Source: Paracoccaceae bacterium (GTDB taxonomy: Bacteria; Pseudomonadota; Alphaproteobacteria; Rhodobacterales; Rhodobacteraceae). From it: a stretch of 64,000 bases of DNA. The stretch lies in contig JACVZW010000018.1 of the NCBI GenBank assembly GCA_014654775.1, forward strand, positions 25,350 through 89,349. Direction: 5' to 3'. The stretch's first letter is position 1; every line of letters begins with the position of its first letter. The notes below the pieces were generated by a model. The model made no database searches and was not told the origin of the DNA. It saw nothing but the letters and a program-made list of their open reading frames with translations. Of the stretch, positions 35,815-43,590 are shown one piece after another. The position numbers and the translations under genes are program-made.

Positions 35815-37373
35815 GTGACTTGTTCGAGGACACCCCGGCACAGCAGGGCAATCAGCCGGAATACACCGTGTCGGAGCTTTCGGGTGCCGTGAAGCGGGTG
35901 ATCGAGGGGGAGTTTGGCCTTGTCCGGGTGCGGGGCGAGGTGGGGCGGGTGTCGCGGCCCGCGTCCGGGCATCTTTACTTCGATCTGAAGGATGATCGCA
36001 GCGTGATCGCCGCCATCAGCTGGAAGGGGCAGGTGGCACGGATGCAGGTGCGCCCGGAAGAGGGGATGGAGGTCGTGGCCACGGGCCGGATGACCACCTT
36101 TCCGGGCCAGTCGAAATACCAGCTGATCGTCGAGGATGTGGCGCCTGCGGGGGCAGGTGCCCTGATGGCGATGCTGGAGAAGCGGCGGGCGGCGCTGGCC
36201 GCCGAGGGGCTGTTCGATGCAGACCGCAAGAAGCCGATCCCCTATCTGCCGGGGGTGATCGGGGTGGTGACCTCGCCATCCGGGGCGGTGATCCGGGATA
36301 TCCTGCATCGGCTTCGCGACCGCTTTCCGCGCCATGTGCTGATCTGGCCCGTCGCCGTGCAGGGGCAGGCCTGCGCGCCGGAGGTGGCAGCGGCGATCCG
36401 GGGCTTCAATGCGATTGAACCCGGGGGGCCGGTGCCGCGCCCGGACCTGATCATCGTGGCGCGGGGTGGCGGGTCGCTGGAGGATCTGTGGGGCTTCAAC
36501 GAGGAGATCGTGGTGCGGGCGGCGGCGGCGTCGCGCATCCCGCTGATTTCCGCTGTGGGGCATGAGACGGATACGACGCTGATCGATTTCGCCGCCGACC
36601 GCCGCGCGCCCACGCCCACGGCGGCGGCCGAGATGGCGGTGCCGGTGCGTATGGAACTCTTGGCGGCGGTGGACGGGTTTGGCGCGCGGGCGATGCGGGC
36701 GGTGGTGGCGGGCGTCGGCCTGCGCGGGCAGCGGCTGCGCGATCTGGGCCGCGCCTTGCCACGAGCGGAGGCCTTGACGCAGGGGCCGGCGCAGCGGCTG
36801 GACCTTTGGGCCGGGCGGCTGGGCGCGGGGCTGGGGATGGCGGCGGCGAAGAAGCGGCGGGTGTTTGAGGCGCGGGCGGGGTTGGTGCGGCCGGAGCTGC
36901 TGTTGGGGCTGGTGGCGCATCGGCGGCGCGATCTGGGCGAACGGGCGGCGCGGCTGGAGGTTATGGCCGAACGGCGTCGGGAGCGGGTGGCCGCGCGGCT
37001 GGAGGCGCTGGCAGGGCGGCTGGCGCCGTCGCTGGCGCGGGTGATCGGGGATGCGGAGCGTGGGGTGCGCGAGGGGCGCGGCAAGCTGATGCCGCTGGTG
37101 GCGCGGCTGGAGGCGGCCCCGGCGGCGCGGCTTGCCGCCTTGGCGCAGCGGTTGGAAGCGCTGGATCGCACGCGGATGACGATGGGCTATGCCGAGACTC
37201 TGCGGCGCGGCTTTGCGGTGGTGCGGGGCGATGGGGCGGTCGTCACCTCGAAGGTGGCGGCGGAGCGGGCGGCGGCAATCGAGATCGAATTCGCGGATGG
37301 GCGGCTGACAGTCGGGACGCGGCCGAAGCCAAAGAAGCCGGGCGAGGGGCCGGAGCAGGGAAGCCTGTTCTGA
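35811..37373 (+). CDS. xseA: Exodeoxyribonuclease VII large subunit
   Basis: 520-residue subunit of the ATP-independent single-strand nuclease. An N-terminal OB fold (about 18-105: YTVSELSGAVKRVIEGEFGL, GHLYFDLKDD) precedes the catalytic domain (IGVVTSPSGAVIRDIL, ARGGGSLEDLWGFNEEIV, SAVGHETDTTLIDFAADRRA) and a long arginine- and alanine-rich coiled coil. The start is the GTG at 35811, overlapping the previous stop. The xseB partner is not in the window. Ends about 25 bp before a run of palindromes. Confidence 0.95.
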   Translation: MSDLFEDTPAQQGNQPEYTVSELSGAVKRVIEGEFGLVRVRGEVGRVSRPASGHLYFDLKDDRSVIAAISWKGQVARMQVRPEEGMEVVATGRMTTFPGQSKYQLIVEDVAPAGAGALMAMLEKRRAALAAEGLFDADRKKPIPYLPGVIGVVTSPSGAVIRDILHRLRDRFPRHVLIWPVAVQGQACAPEVAAAIRGFNAIEPGGPVPRPDLIIVARGGGSLEDLWGFNEEIVVRAAAASRIPLISAVGHETDTTLIDFAADRRAPTPTAAAEMAVPVRMELLAAVDGFGARAMRAVVAGVGLRGQRLRDLGRALPRAEALTQGPAQRLDLWAGRLGAGLGMAAAKKRRVFEARAGLVRPELLLGLVAHRRRDLGERAARLEVMAERRRERVAARLEALAGRLAPSLARVIGDAERGVREGRGKLMPLVARLEAAPAARLAALAQRLEALDRTRMTMGYAETLRRGFAVVRGDGAVVTSKVAAERAAAIEIEFADGRLTVGTRPKPKKPGEGPEQGSLF

Positions 37374-37397
37374 GCCTTTGCCGGTCTAGGGGGCGAA

Positions 37398-37455
37398 GTC
37401 GCCTGCGGCGACCAAAAATCTTCGAAGATTTTTGCAAATTTCTTCGAAGAAATTT
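37398..37455. terminator. Three adjacent palindromes, probable bidirectional terminator
   Basis: GTCGCC-TGC-GGCGAC (37398-37412), then AAAAATCTTCGAAGATTTTT (37414-37433), then AAATTTCTTCGAAGAAATTT (37436-37455). The last two are perfect 20-bp palindromes sharing the core CTTCGAAG. They fill the gap between convergent xseA and the next minus-strand gene, so termination from both sides is likely, although they could also be a protein-binding repeat. Confidence 0.65.
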
Positions 37456-37461
37456 GGTGGG

Positions 37462-37917
37462 TCAGACGCCGACGTCGGGTCCGGGGCAGTTTAGCGGCGT
37501 GGTGCTTTGTGCCACTTCCGACAACGAGGTGCCCCCGTCCCCGCCCATGAAGATGGCGCGCAGGCCGGTGGCCTCGCGGAAGAAGCGCCAGCATTGCGCC
37601 TCGGGGTCGTTGTCATAGACGAAGCAGATATTGCCCTGATCTTCGAACCAGTGGCCGTATTGGCAATCATCCTCGGTGAAGGCCCAGACCACCTTGCGGT
37701 CCGGAAGATACTGTTCGGACCCCCAGACCACGCCGTCCTGTGCGTAGGAGAGGGTCTTGCCTGTGGCATAAGCCTCAAACTCCGCAGCCGTGAGGGGGGC
37801 ATTGGCGATGGTCTGCGTGCTTTCCGCGAAGGTCGGACCGACGAACCCGGGGCCCAGAATGGCTGGCCCGGCGAGGGCGAGCAGAACGGCTAGGGCAAGG
37901 CGGGCGGGGCGGTGCAT
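37462..37917 (-). CDS. Secreted protein of unknown function
   Basis: 151 residues with a Sec signal peptide (about 1-31, LALAVLLALAGPAILG, cleavage near TFAES). The mature part has LTAAEFEAYATGKTLSYAQD, GSEQYLPDRKVVWAFTEDDC and four cysteines (DDCQYG, NICFV, AQCWRF, LNCPGP), likely two disulfides. AAGGAT precedes the ATG. I do not recognise a named family, but similar signal-peptide proteins with an EFEAYVTGKT-type segment occur in Rhodobacteraceae. It may be cotranscribed with the AlkB-like gene 54 bp upstream. Confidence 0.75.
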   Translation of the reverse strand: MHRPARLALAVLLALAGPAILGPGFVGPTFAESTQTIANAPLTAAEFEAYATGKTLSYAQDGVVWGSEQYLPDRKVVWAFTEDDCQYGHWFEDQGNICFVYDNDPEAQCWRFFREATGLRAIFMGGDGGTSLSEVAQSTTPLNCPGPDVGV

Positions 37918-37971
37918 GGGCGGTATCCTTGATCCGGGGCGACCATGCCAGATCGGAAGGGATTTGGCCAG

Positions 37972-39030
37972 TCACGCCGACGGGTCAGTGGGGCGGGGGG
38001 CGAGGCGGGCGAGATGGGGTTTCATCAGCCGGTGCCAGAGCGGCGGGATCAGGGCGATGGCGGCGGCCAGAGGCAAGGGCCAGGGCAAGCGGGGGGCATC
38101 TTCGGGCAGGCGCAGGGCCGGGTAGGGGCGCGCGGGATGGGCGTGGTGGTCAGAATGGCGCGGCGCGTTGAGGAGGAGGGCGGAGGAGAACCAATGCGCC
38201 GTGTTCCAGGAGTGGCTTGCATTCACCGGCTCTGGACGCCCATCGGGCAGGGTGGCGCGGGTGAGGCCGTAATGCTGGACATAGTCCGACAGATGGATCT
38301 GAAGCTGGGCATGGGCGGCGATCAGCAACCAGAGCGCGACACCTGTCGGTCCGGCGAGGCTGGCAGCGAGGGCGAGGGCCGTGGCCGAGATCAGGGCATA
38401 AATGAAGTAGGGGTGCGGGCCGGGGTGCGCGCTGCGGCGGCGCAGGTCGTTTTCGGCCCTGAGCCCGGCGCGGAAGCCACCGAAGGCGGCGCGGGGCAGA
38501 TAGCGCCAGAAGCCGCGGCCCTTGGGGGCCGAGGCGGGATCAGCAGGCGTGGCGACATGGCGGTGATGGACGAGGCGGTGGCTGGAGGCGTGGTGGCCAA
38601 TCAGCATCCAGGCATAGACCGCGATGCCGAGTCGGACCTGCGCGCGGCGGGCGCGGTGGATCAGCTCATGCGCGGTGGGATGAGCGATCTGGCCGAGCCA
38701 GAGGCCGGTGGCGAAGACAAGGGCGGCCTTTTCCGGGAGCGACAGGACGGGGTTCACGGCACCAAGAAGGGCCAATGGCGGCAGGGCAAGGGCGATGAGG
38801 CCAAGGACGGCCAGAAGCGCATCTGCGGCAGGGAATTCGGCCCCCTCGGCGGCGTCGCCTTCCACGAGGGGAAGGAGTTGGTCGAGCAGGATCGAAAGAA
38901 GGGCCATGTAGAGAAGCCCGGCCCAGAGCCACGCACCGCCATGGACGCTGCCCAAGGCGAGAAGGGGCAGGGGCACGAGGGTCGCCGCGGCGAAGGCGGC
39001 CATGGGGAGGGGGGACGGGGTGCTACTCAT
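37972..39030 (-). CDS. AlkB-like membrane di-iron hydroxylase/desaturase
   Basis: 352-residue membrane protein with five to six hydrophobic segments. The histidine boxes of the alkane monooxygenase/fatty acid desaturase family are present: HELIHR, HHASSHRLVHHRHVATPADP, QHYGLTR and NAPRHSDHHAHP. The VATPADPASA and RHSDHH segments are closest to AlkB-type alkane 1-monooxygenases, though many such chromosomal genes act on other substrates. No rubredoxin gene is adjacent. Start ATG 39030. Confidence 0.82.
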   Translation of the reverse strand: MSSTPSPLPMAAFAAATLVPLPLLALGSVHGGAWLWAGLLYMALLSILLDQLLPLVEGDAAEGAEFPAADALLAVLGLIALALPPLALLGAVNPVLSLPEKAALVFATGLWLGQIAHPTAHELIHRARRAQVRLGIAVYAWMLIGHHASSHRLVHHRHVATPADPASAPKGRGFWRYLPRAAFGGFRAGLRAENDLRRRSAHPGPHPYFIYALISATALALAASLAGPTGVALWLLIAAHAQLQIHLSDYVQHYGLTRATLPDGRPEPVNASHSWNTAHWFSSALLLNAPRHSDHHAHPARPYPALRLPEDAPRLPWPLPLAAAIALIPPLWHRLMKPHLARLAPRPTDPSA

Positions 39031-39444
39031 GACGGCAGGAAGGTATCATCGGCGGCGCGGCGCGTCATGCGGGGCTTTGTCGCGGTTTCCGGGGAAGGGG
39101 TGGGGTGGGTTTCAGGGGGGGCGAGTGTTGACCGGGCGATGCACAGGGGGGAGGCATGGGATTTGAGTATTTGGGCCAAGGTGAGGGGCAGGGCGTGTGC
39201 AGGAGAACCCGCGTGACGCGCGGCGCGGCGCGACGGGAAGGTGATCCGGCAAGGGCGAGGTCTGGGTGTTGGACGCGCGCCCTTTTGCCAAGCTGAGGGA
39301 CAGGAGGGCGTGGCGAGTTTCGAGGGAAGGCGGGAGAGGGGCAGAGGTGCTGGGTGGAGGACGGCGCGGGGGCTTTCGTCGGGCCTTCCGTTCAAGGGCG
39401 GAAGGGATTAGGTGACGGAAAGGCCATTGGCGGAAAGGGGCGGC
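39031..39444. other. Intergenic region between the AlkB-like gene and ftsY (no gene seen)
   Basis: 414 bp between divergent genes. It contains the second copy of GAGTATTTGGGCCAAG (39165-39180). Open frames here are GC-rich shadows without ribosome sites, except a GTG at 39412 that is in frame with ftsY. Promoters for both genes must lie here; I could not pick them out. Confidence 0.45.
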
Positions 39445-40518
39445 ATGTCCTTCTTCAAAAAACTGCGCGACCGGATGTTCCGGTCTTCCGACAAGATCGG
39501 CGAGGGGCTGGAGGCGCTGGTCGCCGAGGAGGGCGGGCCGGCGGCTGCGCCGACTGCCGCCCAACAGCCCGAGGCGGAACCGGAGGCGCGCAGGGAGGCT
39601 GCGGCAGACGCGCGGGCGGAGCCTGATGTTGGCAAGCCGGGCCTTCTGGGACGCCTGTTCGGCGGCGGAGCGGCGGCGGAGGAACCGCGGCGGTTGGTCG
39701 ATGATGCGATGCTGGAGAGCCTCGAAGAGGTGCTGATTCAGGCCGATATGGGGGTTGAGACGGCGACGCGCGTGACAGCCAACATCGCCGAGGGGCGGTT
39801 CGGCAAGCGCATCTCGACCCGCGAGTTGAAGGCGGCCTTGGCGGGTGAGGTGGCGCGGATCATGGACCCGGTGGCGCGGCCCTTGCCCATCTACCCCAAG
39901 CGGCCGCAGGTCGTGCTGGTGGTGGGGGTGAACGGGTCGGGCAAGACGACGACGATCGGCAAGCTCGCGTCCCAGTTCAAGGCGGCGGGGAAATCGGTGG
40001 TGATCGCGGCGGGCGACACCTTCCGCGCGGCGGCGGTGGAGCAGTTGCAGATCTGGGGGCAGCGGGCGGGGGTGCCCGTGCTGACCGCGCCGGAAGGATC
40101 GGACCCGGCCTCGCTGGCCTTCGATGCGCTGACCAAGGCGCAGGAGCAGGGGGCGGACCTGCTGTTGATCGACACGGCGGGGCGGTTGCAGAACCGGGCC
40201 GACCTGATGGAGGAATTGGCCAAGATCGTGCGCGTCATCCGCAAGGTGGATGCAACCGCACCGCATAACACGCTTTTGGTGCTGGATGCGACGACGGGGC
40301 AGAACGCGCTGAGCCAAGTGGAGATTTTCCGCAAGATCGCGGATGTGACCGGGCTGGTGATGACGAAGCTGGACGGCACGGCCAAGGGCGGCGTGCTGGT
40401 GGCGCTTGCGGACCGGTTCGGTCTGCCCATCCATGCGATCGGGGTGGGTGAGCAGATCGATGATCTCGCCCCCTTTGACCCCGAAGACTTCGCGAAGGCG
40501 CTGGTCGGGCAGGAGTGA
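39445..40518 (+). CDS. ftsY: Signal recognition particle receptor FtsY
   Basis: 357-residue SRP GTPase that docks ribosome-nascent chains at the inner membrane. A short acidic N-terminal part precedes the NG domain: GVNGSGKTTTIGKLA (P-loop), AAGDTFRAAAVEQLQ, DTAGRLQNRADLMEELAK, TKLDGTAKGG and IGVGEQIDDLAPFDPEDFAK. The ATG at 39445 follows GGAAAGGGG and fits the usual start MSFFKKLR; a GTG at 39412 is less likely. It shares four bases with the next gene (GTGA). Confidence 0.96.
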   Translation: MSFFKKLRDRMFRSSDKIGEGLEALVAEEGGPAAAPTAAQQPEAEPEARREAAADARAEPDVGKPGLLGRLFGGGAAAEEPRRLVDDAMLESLEEVLIQADMGVETATRVTANIAEGRFGKRISTRELKAALAGEVARIMDPVARPLPIYPKRPQVVLVVGVNGSGKTTTIGKLASQFKAAGKSVVIAAGDTFRAAAVEQLQIWGQRAGVPVLTAPEGSDPASLAFDALTKAQEQGADLLLIDTAGRLQNRADLMEELAKIVRVIRKVDATAPHNTLLVLDATTGQNALSQVEIFRKIADVTGLVMTKLDGTAKGGVLVALADRFGLPIHAIGVGEQIDDLAPFDPEDFAKALVGQE

Positions 40519-41414
40519 GCGGCTGGCTGATCTCGCTGGAGGGGACGGCGGCGGGGCGGGATTTGGCGCTGGCGCTGGCCCTGTTGGCGGCGGTGCTGCA
40601 CGCGCTGTTCGGGGCGCTGCAGAAGGGGCGGCATGATCCGTGGATGTCGCGGGCGGTGATCGACCTGTGCTATGGGGTGATCGCCATTCCTTTCGCGCTG
40701 TTCGTGGTGCCGTGGCCCGAGCCGCATATGTGGGCGATCTTTGCCGGGGCCTTTGTCATCCATGCGGCCTACAAGCTGTTGCAGGCGATGGCCTATGACC
40801 GGGGGGCCTATACGGTGGTCTATCCGGTGGTGCGGGGGACGGGGCCGTTCTTCGCGGTGATCGGGGCGGGGATCGTCTTCGGCGAGACGTACGGCGCGGG
40901 GCAATGGGCGGGCGTCGCGATCCTGATGGCGGGTATCTTCGGGTTGGCCGCGTGGAACCTGCGTCACGTAGAGGTGGACCGCGAGACATTGGTGCCCGCG
41001 CTGGGGCTGGCGGTGGTGACGGGGGCCTTCGTCGCGCTGTACACGACCTATGACGCCTATGGCATCCGGGCGACGGCGGACCCGTTTACCTTTCTGGCGT
41101 GGTTCTTCATGATCGATGGGGCGCTGTTTCCCGCGATCATGGCGCGGCGGCTGCTGCGGCTGCGCCGGGCCGAGGCGGTGCCCTTGCTGCGGCGGGGTGT
41201 GATGGGGGCCTTTGTCGCCTATCTGTCCTTCGGGTCGATCATGCTGGCCACGCGGCTGGACAAGGTGGGTGAGGCGGCGGTGCTGCGTGAGACATCGACC
41301 GTATTCGCCGCCTTGATCGGCTGGTGGGTTCTGGGCGAGAAGGTGGGCGCGGTGCGCGCCGCCTTGATGGGATTGATCGCGGCAGGTGCCGTGGTGATGG
41401 AATGGGCGGGGTAA
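40515..41414 (+). CDS. EamA/DMT-type transporter
   Basis: 299 residues with about ten membrane helices in two EamA-like halves. GAYTVVYPVVRGTGPFFAVI in the first half and LRETSTVFAALIGWWVLGEK in the second are the typical DMT repeats. Substrate unknown. The GTG at 40515 overlaps the ftsY stop, and a ribosome site (AGGAG) lies in the ftsY end; the gene ends five bases before the next. Confidence 0.85.
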   Translation: MSGWLISLEGTAAGRDLALALALLAAVLHALFGALQKGRHDPWMSRAVIDLCYGVIAIPFALFVVPWPEPHMWAIFAGAFVIHAAYKLLQAMAYDRGAYTVVYPVVRGTGPFFAVIGAGIVFGETYGAGQWAGVAILMAGIFGLAAWNLRHVEVDRETLVPALGLAVVTGAFVALYTTYDAYGIRATADPFTFLAWFFMIDGALFPAIMARRLLRLRRAEAVPLLRRGVMGAFVAYLSFGSIMLATRLDKVGEAAVLRETSTVFAALIGWWVLGEKVGAVRAALMGLIAAGAVVMEWAG

Positions 41415-41418
41415 GGCG

Positions 41419-42024
41419 ATGGCCGAAAAGAAACTGCATCCGGGGGTGAAGCTGGCGCTGGAACTGGGGCCGATTGCCCTGTTCTTCGCCGGATATGTGA
41501 TGCTGAAGGATGAGGTCTTTACCATCGGCGGGGCCGAGTATGGCGGGTTCATCGTGGTGACCGCGCTGTTCATTCCGCTGATGATGCTGACGACGGGGAT
41601 TCTGTGGGGACTGACGGGCAAGCTGTCGAAGATGCAGATCGCCACGGTGGTTCTGGTGATCCTGTTCGGCGGGCTGTCGGTCTGGCTGAATGACGAGCGG
41701 TTCTTCAAGATGAAGCCGACGATGATCTACATCCTGTTCGGGGGCGTGCTGGGGATCGGGCTGCTGCGGGGGCAGAGCTATTTGCGCGTGGTGATGGAAG
41801 AGGCGCTGCCGATGCAGGCCGAGGGATGGATGATCCTGACGAAGCGGCTGATGTTGTTCTTCTTTGCGCTGGCGGTGGCCAATGAGGCGGTGTGGCGGCT
41901 GATGTCGACCGAGGCTTGGGTGAATTTCAAGACCTTCGGGCTGACGGCGGCCTTGTTCCTGTTCTTCATGACGCAGGGCGGGCTGTTGAGCCGCTATGGG
42001 ATTGAGGAAGAGAAGAAGGAGTGA
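41419..42024 (+). CDS. yciB: YciB/IspZ family inner membrane protein
   Basis: 201 residues with five to six hydrophobic segments. LELGPIALFFAGYVMLKD near the start, GGLSVWLNDERFFKMKPTMI in the middle and RLMLFFFALAVANEAVWRLM near the end are typical of YciB (IspZ, intracellular septation protein A). The family helps keep the envelope and division machinery in order. It closes a tight ftsY-transporter-yciB operon, a linkage seen in many Alphaproteobacteria. Confidence 0.9.
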   Translation: MAEKKLHPGVKLALELGPIALFFAGYVMLKDEVFTIGGAEYGGFIVVTALFIPLMMLTTGILWGLTGKLSKMQIATVVLVILFGGLSVWLNDERFFKMKPTMIYILFGGVLGIGLLRGQSYLRVVMEEALPMQAEGWMILTKRLMLFFFALAVANEAVWRLMSTEAWVNFKTFGLTAALFLFFMTQGGLLSRYGIEEEKKE

Positions 42025-42052
42025 TCCCGGGGGTGTGACCCTGCGCCGGGAT

Positions 42053-42110
42053 GCGTGCGTGGATCGCGCACCCTAGGGGTAGGGAGGGGTGCGTGACTCA
42101 CGCACCCTAC
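42053..42110. repeat. Two REP-like palindromes (GGTGCGTG family)
   Basis: The first is an imperfect copy (GTGCG at 42055-42059 opposite CGCAC near 42067-42071). The second pairs GGGTGCGTG (42087-42095) with CACGCACCC (42099-42107) and ends TAC. They belong to the same family as 31250-31273 and form a head-to-tail pair just behind yciB. Confidence 0.7.
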
Positions 42111-42119
42111 GCGAAATGG

Positions 42120-42148
42120 AAAAGGGCGGCCCCGGGGGCCGCCCTTTT
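42120..42148. terminator. Bidirectional intrinsic terminator between yciB and cspA
   Basis: AAAAGGGCGGCCCC opposite GGGGCCGCCCTTTT gives a GC-rich stem flanked by A and T runs, so it can stop transcription from both yciB and the convergent cold-shock gene. Confidence 0.88.
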
Positions 42149-42168
42149 CTGCATTCTGTGCTCGTGGC

Positions 42169-42375
42169 TTATGCCAGAGCGAGGTTCGTCGCGGATTCGC
42201 GGCCGTTGCGGTCACGCTCCAGATCGAAGGTGACGGCCTGACCGTCGTTCAGGGCACGGATGCCCGCACGCTCCAGCGCGGTGATGTGGACGAAAACGTC
42301 CTTCTGGCCGCCTTCCGGGGCGATGAAGCCGAAGCCTTTGGTTGCGTTGAACCATTTCACGGTGCCGTTGGCCAT
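42169..42375 (-). CDS. cspA: Cold-shock protein (CspA family)
   Basis: 68-residue single-stranded nucleic acid-binding protein. RNP1 (KGFGFIAP) and RNP2 (VFVHITAL) are intact in MANGTVKWFNATKGFGFIAP and GGQKDVFVHITALERAG. AGGAGAT precedes the ATG at 42375. The frame continues upstream to 42528, but that is leader, probably a structured 5' UTR of the cold-shock type. Which paralogue it is cannot be told. Confidence 0.93.
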   Translation of the reverse strand: MANGTVKWFNATKGFGFIAPEGGQKDVFVHITALERAGIRALNDGQAVTFDLERDRNGRESATNLALA

Positions 42376-42548
42376 CGTGAGATCTCCTGTCTTGGGTGCC
42401 ACCCGCGGAACTGCGATGGCTTGGCTCAGGGTCGTGTCAAGGTCGCGTCTGACAGCCCGAGGGAGGACAGAAGGTCGAAAGATCGAATAAAGCTCCCAAC
42501 CCCTGCGCCCTTTTCGGGGCAATAGCAAGGGAATTCGCGTTCTGCGCG

Positions 42549-42577
42549 AAAAAGGGCGGCGTTCTGCGTGCCGCCCT
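42549..42577 (-). terminator. Intrinsic terminator behind the glutathione transferase gene
   Basis: On the minus strand GGGCGGC (42576-42570) pairs with GCCGCCC (42560-42554), followed by TTTTT (42553-42549). It lies about 30 bases behind the stop codon at 42606. Confidence 0.88.
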
Positions 42578-42605
42578 TCTGGATTTTCTCAAGCAAACTT
42601 GGGTT

Positions 42606-43307
42606 TCAGCGCTTGAAGAGGATCTCTTGCGCCTTTTTGTCGGTGGTGGTGTCGGAGCGGCGGTCCATTCCGACGGCGGCGCCTTTTTCAAAGGCGGGGC
42701 GGGCGGCGAGTTCGTCCAGCCAGCGTTTGAAATGGGGTTTGTCGTCCAGCGTCTGTTCCTGCCCCTGCCAGCCCATGGCCCAAGGCCAGATGGCGAAATC
42801 GGCGATGGAGAGGAAATCGCCAGCGGCATAGCGGGTCTTGGCAAGCTGCTTGTCGAGGACGCCGTAGAGGCGGCCCACCTCGCGGCGGTAGCGGTCCTTG
42901 GCATAGGGCAGGTCGTGGGGCGGGTCCATGCTGGGGGCGTATTTCAGGAAGTGATGCGCCTGACCTGCCATCGGGCCGACGCCGCCCATCTGCCACATCA
43001 GCCATTGTTCCACGGCCGCCTGTTCGCGGGCGTTGGAGCCGCCGAACTTGCCCGTCTTGCGGACGAGGTATTGCAGGATCGCGCCGGACTCGAAGATCGA
43101 GATCGGCTCGCCATCCGGTCCTTCGGGATCGGTGATGGCGGGCATCCGGTTGTTGGGGGCTATGGCAAGGAAGTCAGGCTTGAACTGGTCGCCCGCGCCG
43201 ATGTTGACGTAGTGGATGTCATAGGGAAGGCCCATCTCTTCGAGGGCGATGGTGATCTTCTTGCCGTTGGGCGTGGCCCAGTAGTGCAGTTGGATGGGGG
43301 CTGTCAT
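42606..43307 (-). CDS. Glutathione S-transferase (YghU/YfcG-like)
   Basis: 233 residues. A thioredoxin-like N-terminal domain (IQLHYWATPNGKKITIALEE, NNRMPAITDPEGPDG, SIFESGAILQYLVRKTG) is followed by the all-helical domain (FLSIADFAIWPWAMGW). The Asn-Gly start of helix one (TPNGKK) and the PAITDP cis-proline loop fit the Nu-class YghU/YfcG group, which acts on disulfides and peroxides. Start ATG 43307 follows CAGGAGC. Confidence 0.9.
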   Translation of the reverse strand: MTAPIQLHYWATPNGKKITIALEEMGLPYDIHYVNIGAGDQFKPDFLAIAPNNRMPAITDPEGPDGEPISIFESGAILQYLVRKTGKFGGSNAREQAAVEQWLMWQMGGVGPMAGQAHHFLKYAPSMDPPHDLPYAKDRYRREVGRLYGVLDKQLAKTRYAAGDFLSIADFAIWPWAMGWQGQEQTLDDKPHFKRWLDELAARPAFEKGAAVGMDRRSDTTTDKKAQEILFKR

Positions 43308-43470
43308 GGGGGCTCCTGTTCCGGTCCTGTCTGATGTTGCGGCTGTGGCGGGCCGGAGCAAGGTGCAAAATGAGGCGCAAAATGCGCCACTGGTCTGTGC
43401 GTGGCTGCGCGGGTTGATTTGTCAGGGAGGCGGGGCGTTGACCTTTTCGCGGCGCAGGCGTATCGGGCGG

Positions 43471-43526
43471 GTGTGGCGCTTTGTTACCGGATTGCGGGCC
43501 ACGTTAAACAAACCGCTAAAGAGGTG
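43471..43526 (+). ncRNA. SAM-II riboswitch
   Basis: P1 forms between GTGGC (43473-43477) and GCCAC (43498-43502). The loop TTTGTTACCGGATTGC and the downstream strand TTAAACAAACCGCTAAAGAG match the SAM-II aptamer consensus, where they form the pseudoknot around S-adenosylmethionine. It precedes metZ, a classic target in Alphaproteobacteria. The 3' end of the aptamer (GAGGTG) is also one arm of an alternative hairpin described in the terminator entry. Confidence 0.88.
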
Positions 43527-43569
43527 AGGGGATGATGCCCCGGCACCTCTGGGTTTGCCGGGGCTTTTT
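43521..43569 (+). terminator. Riboswitch-controlled terminator with competing antiterminator
   Basis: Terminator: GCCCCGGCA (43537-43545) pairs with TGCCGGGGC (43556-43564), then TTTTT. Antiterminator: GAGGTGAGGGG (43521-43531) can pair with CCCCGGCACCTC (43538-43549), using the left arm of the terminator. SAM binding holds GAGG in the pseudoknot, so the antiterminator cannot form and transcription stops. This is inferred from the pairing, and agrees with feedback repression of methionine synthesis. Confidence 0.78.
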
Positions 43570-43590
43570 CTTGGCCGGGGGCCGCAGACG

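Noticed and set aside
42376..42528. N-terminal extension of the cold-shock protein
   Set aside because: The strong AGGAGAT site and the standard start MANGTVKWFN fix the start at 42375; the region upstream is leader RNA.
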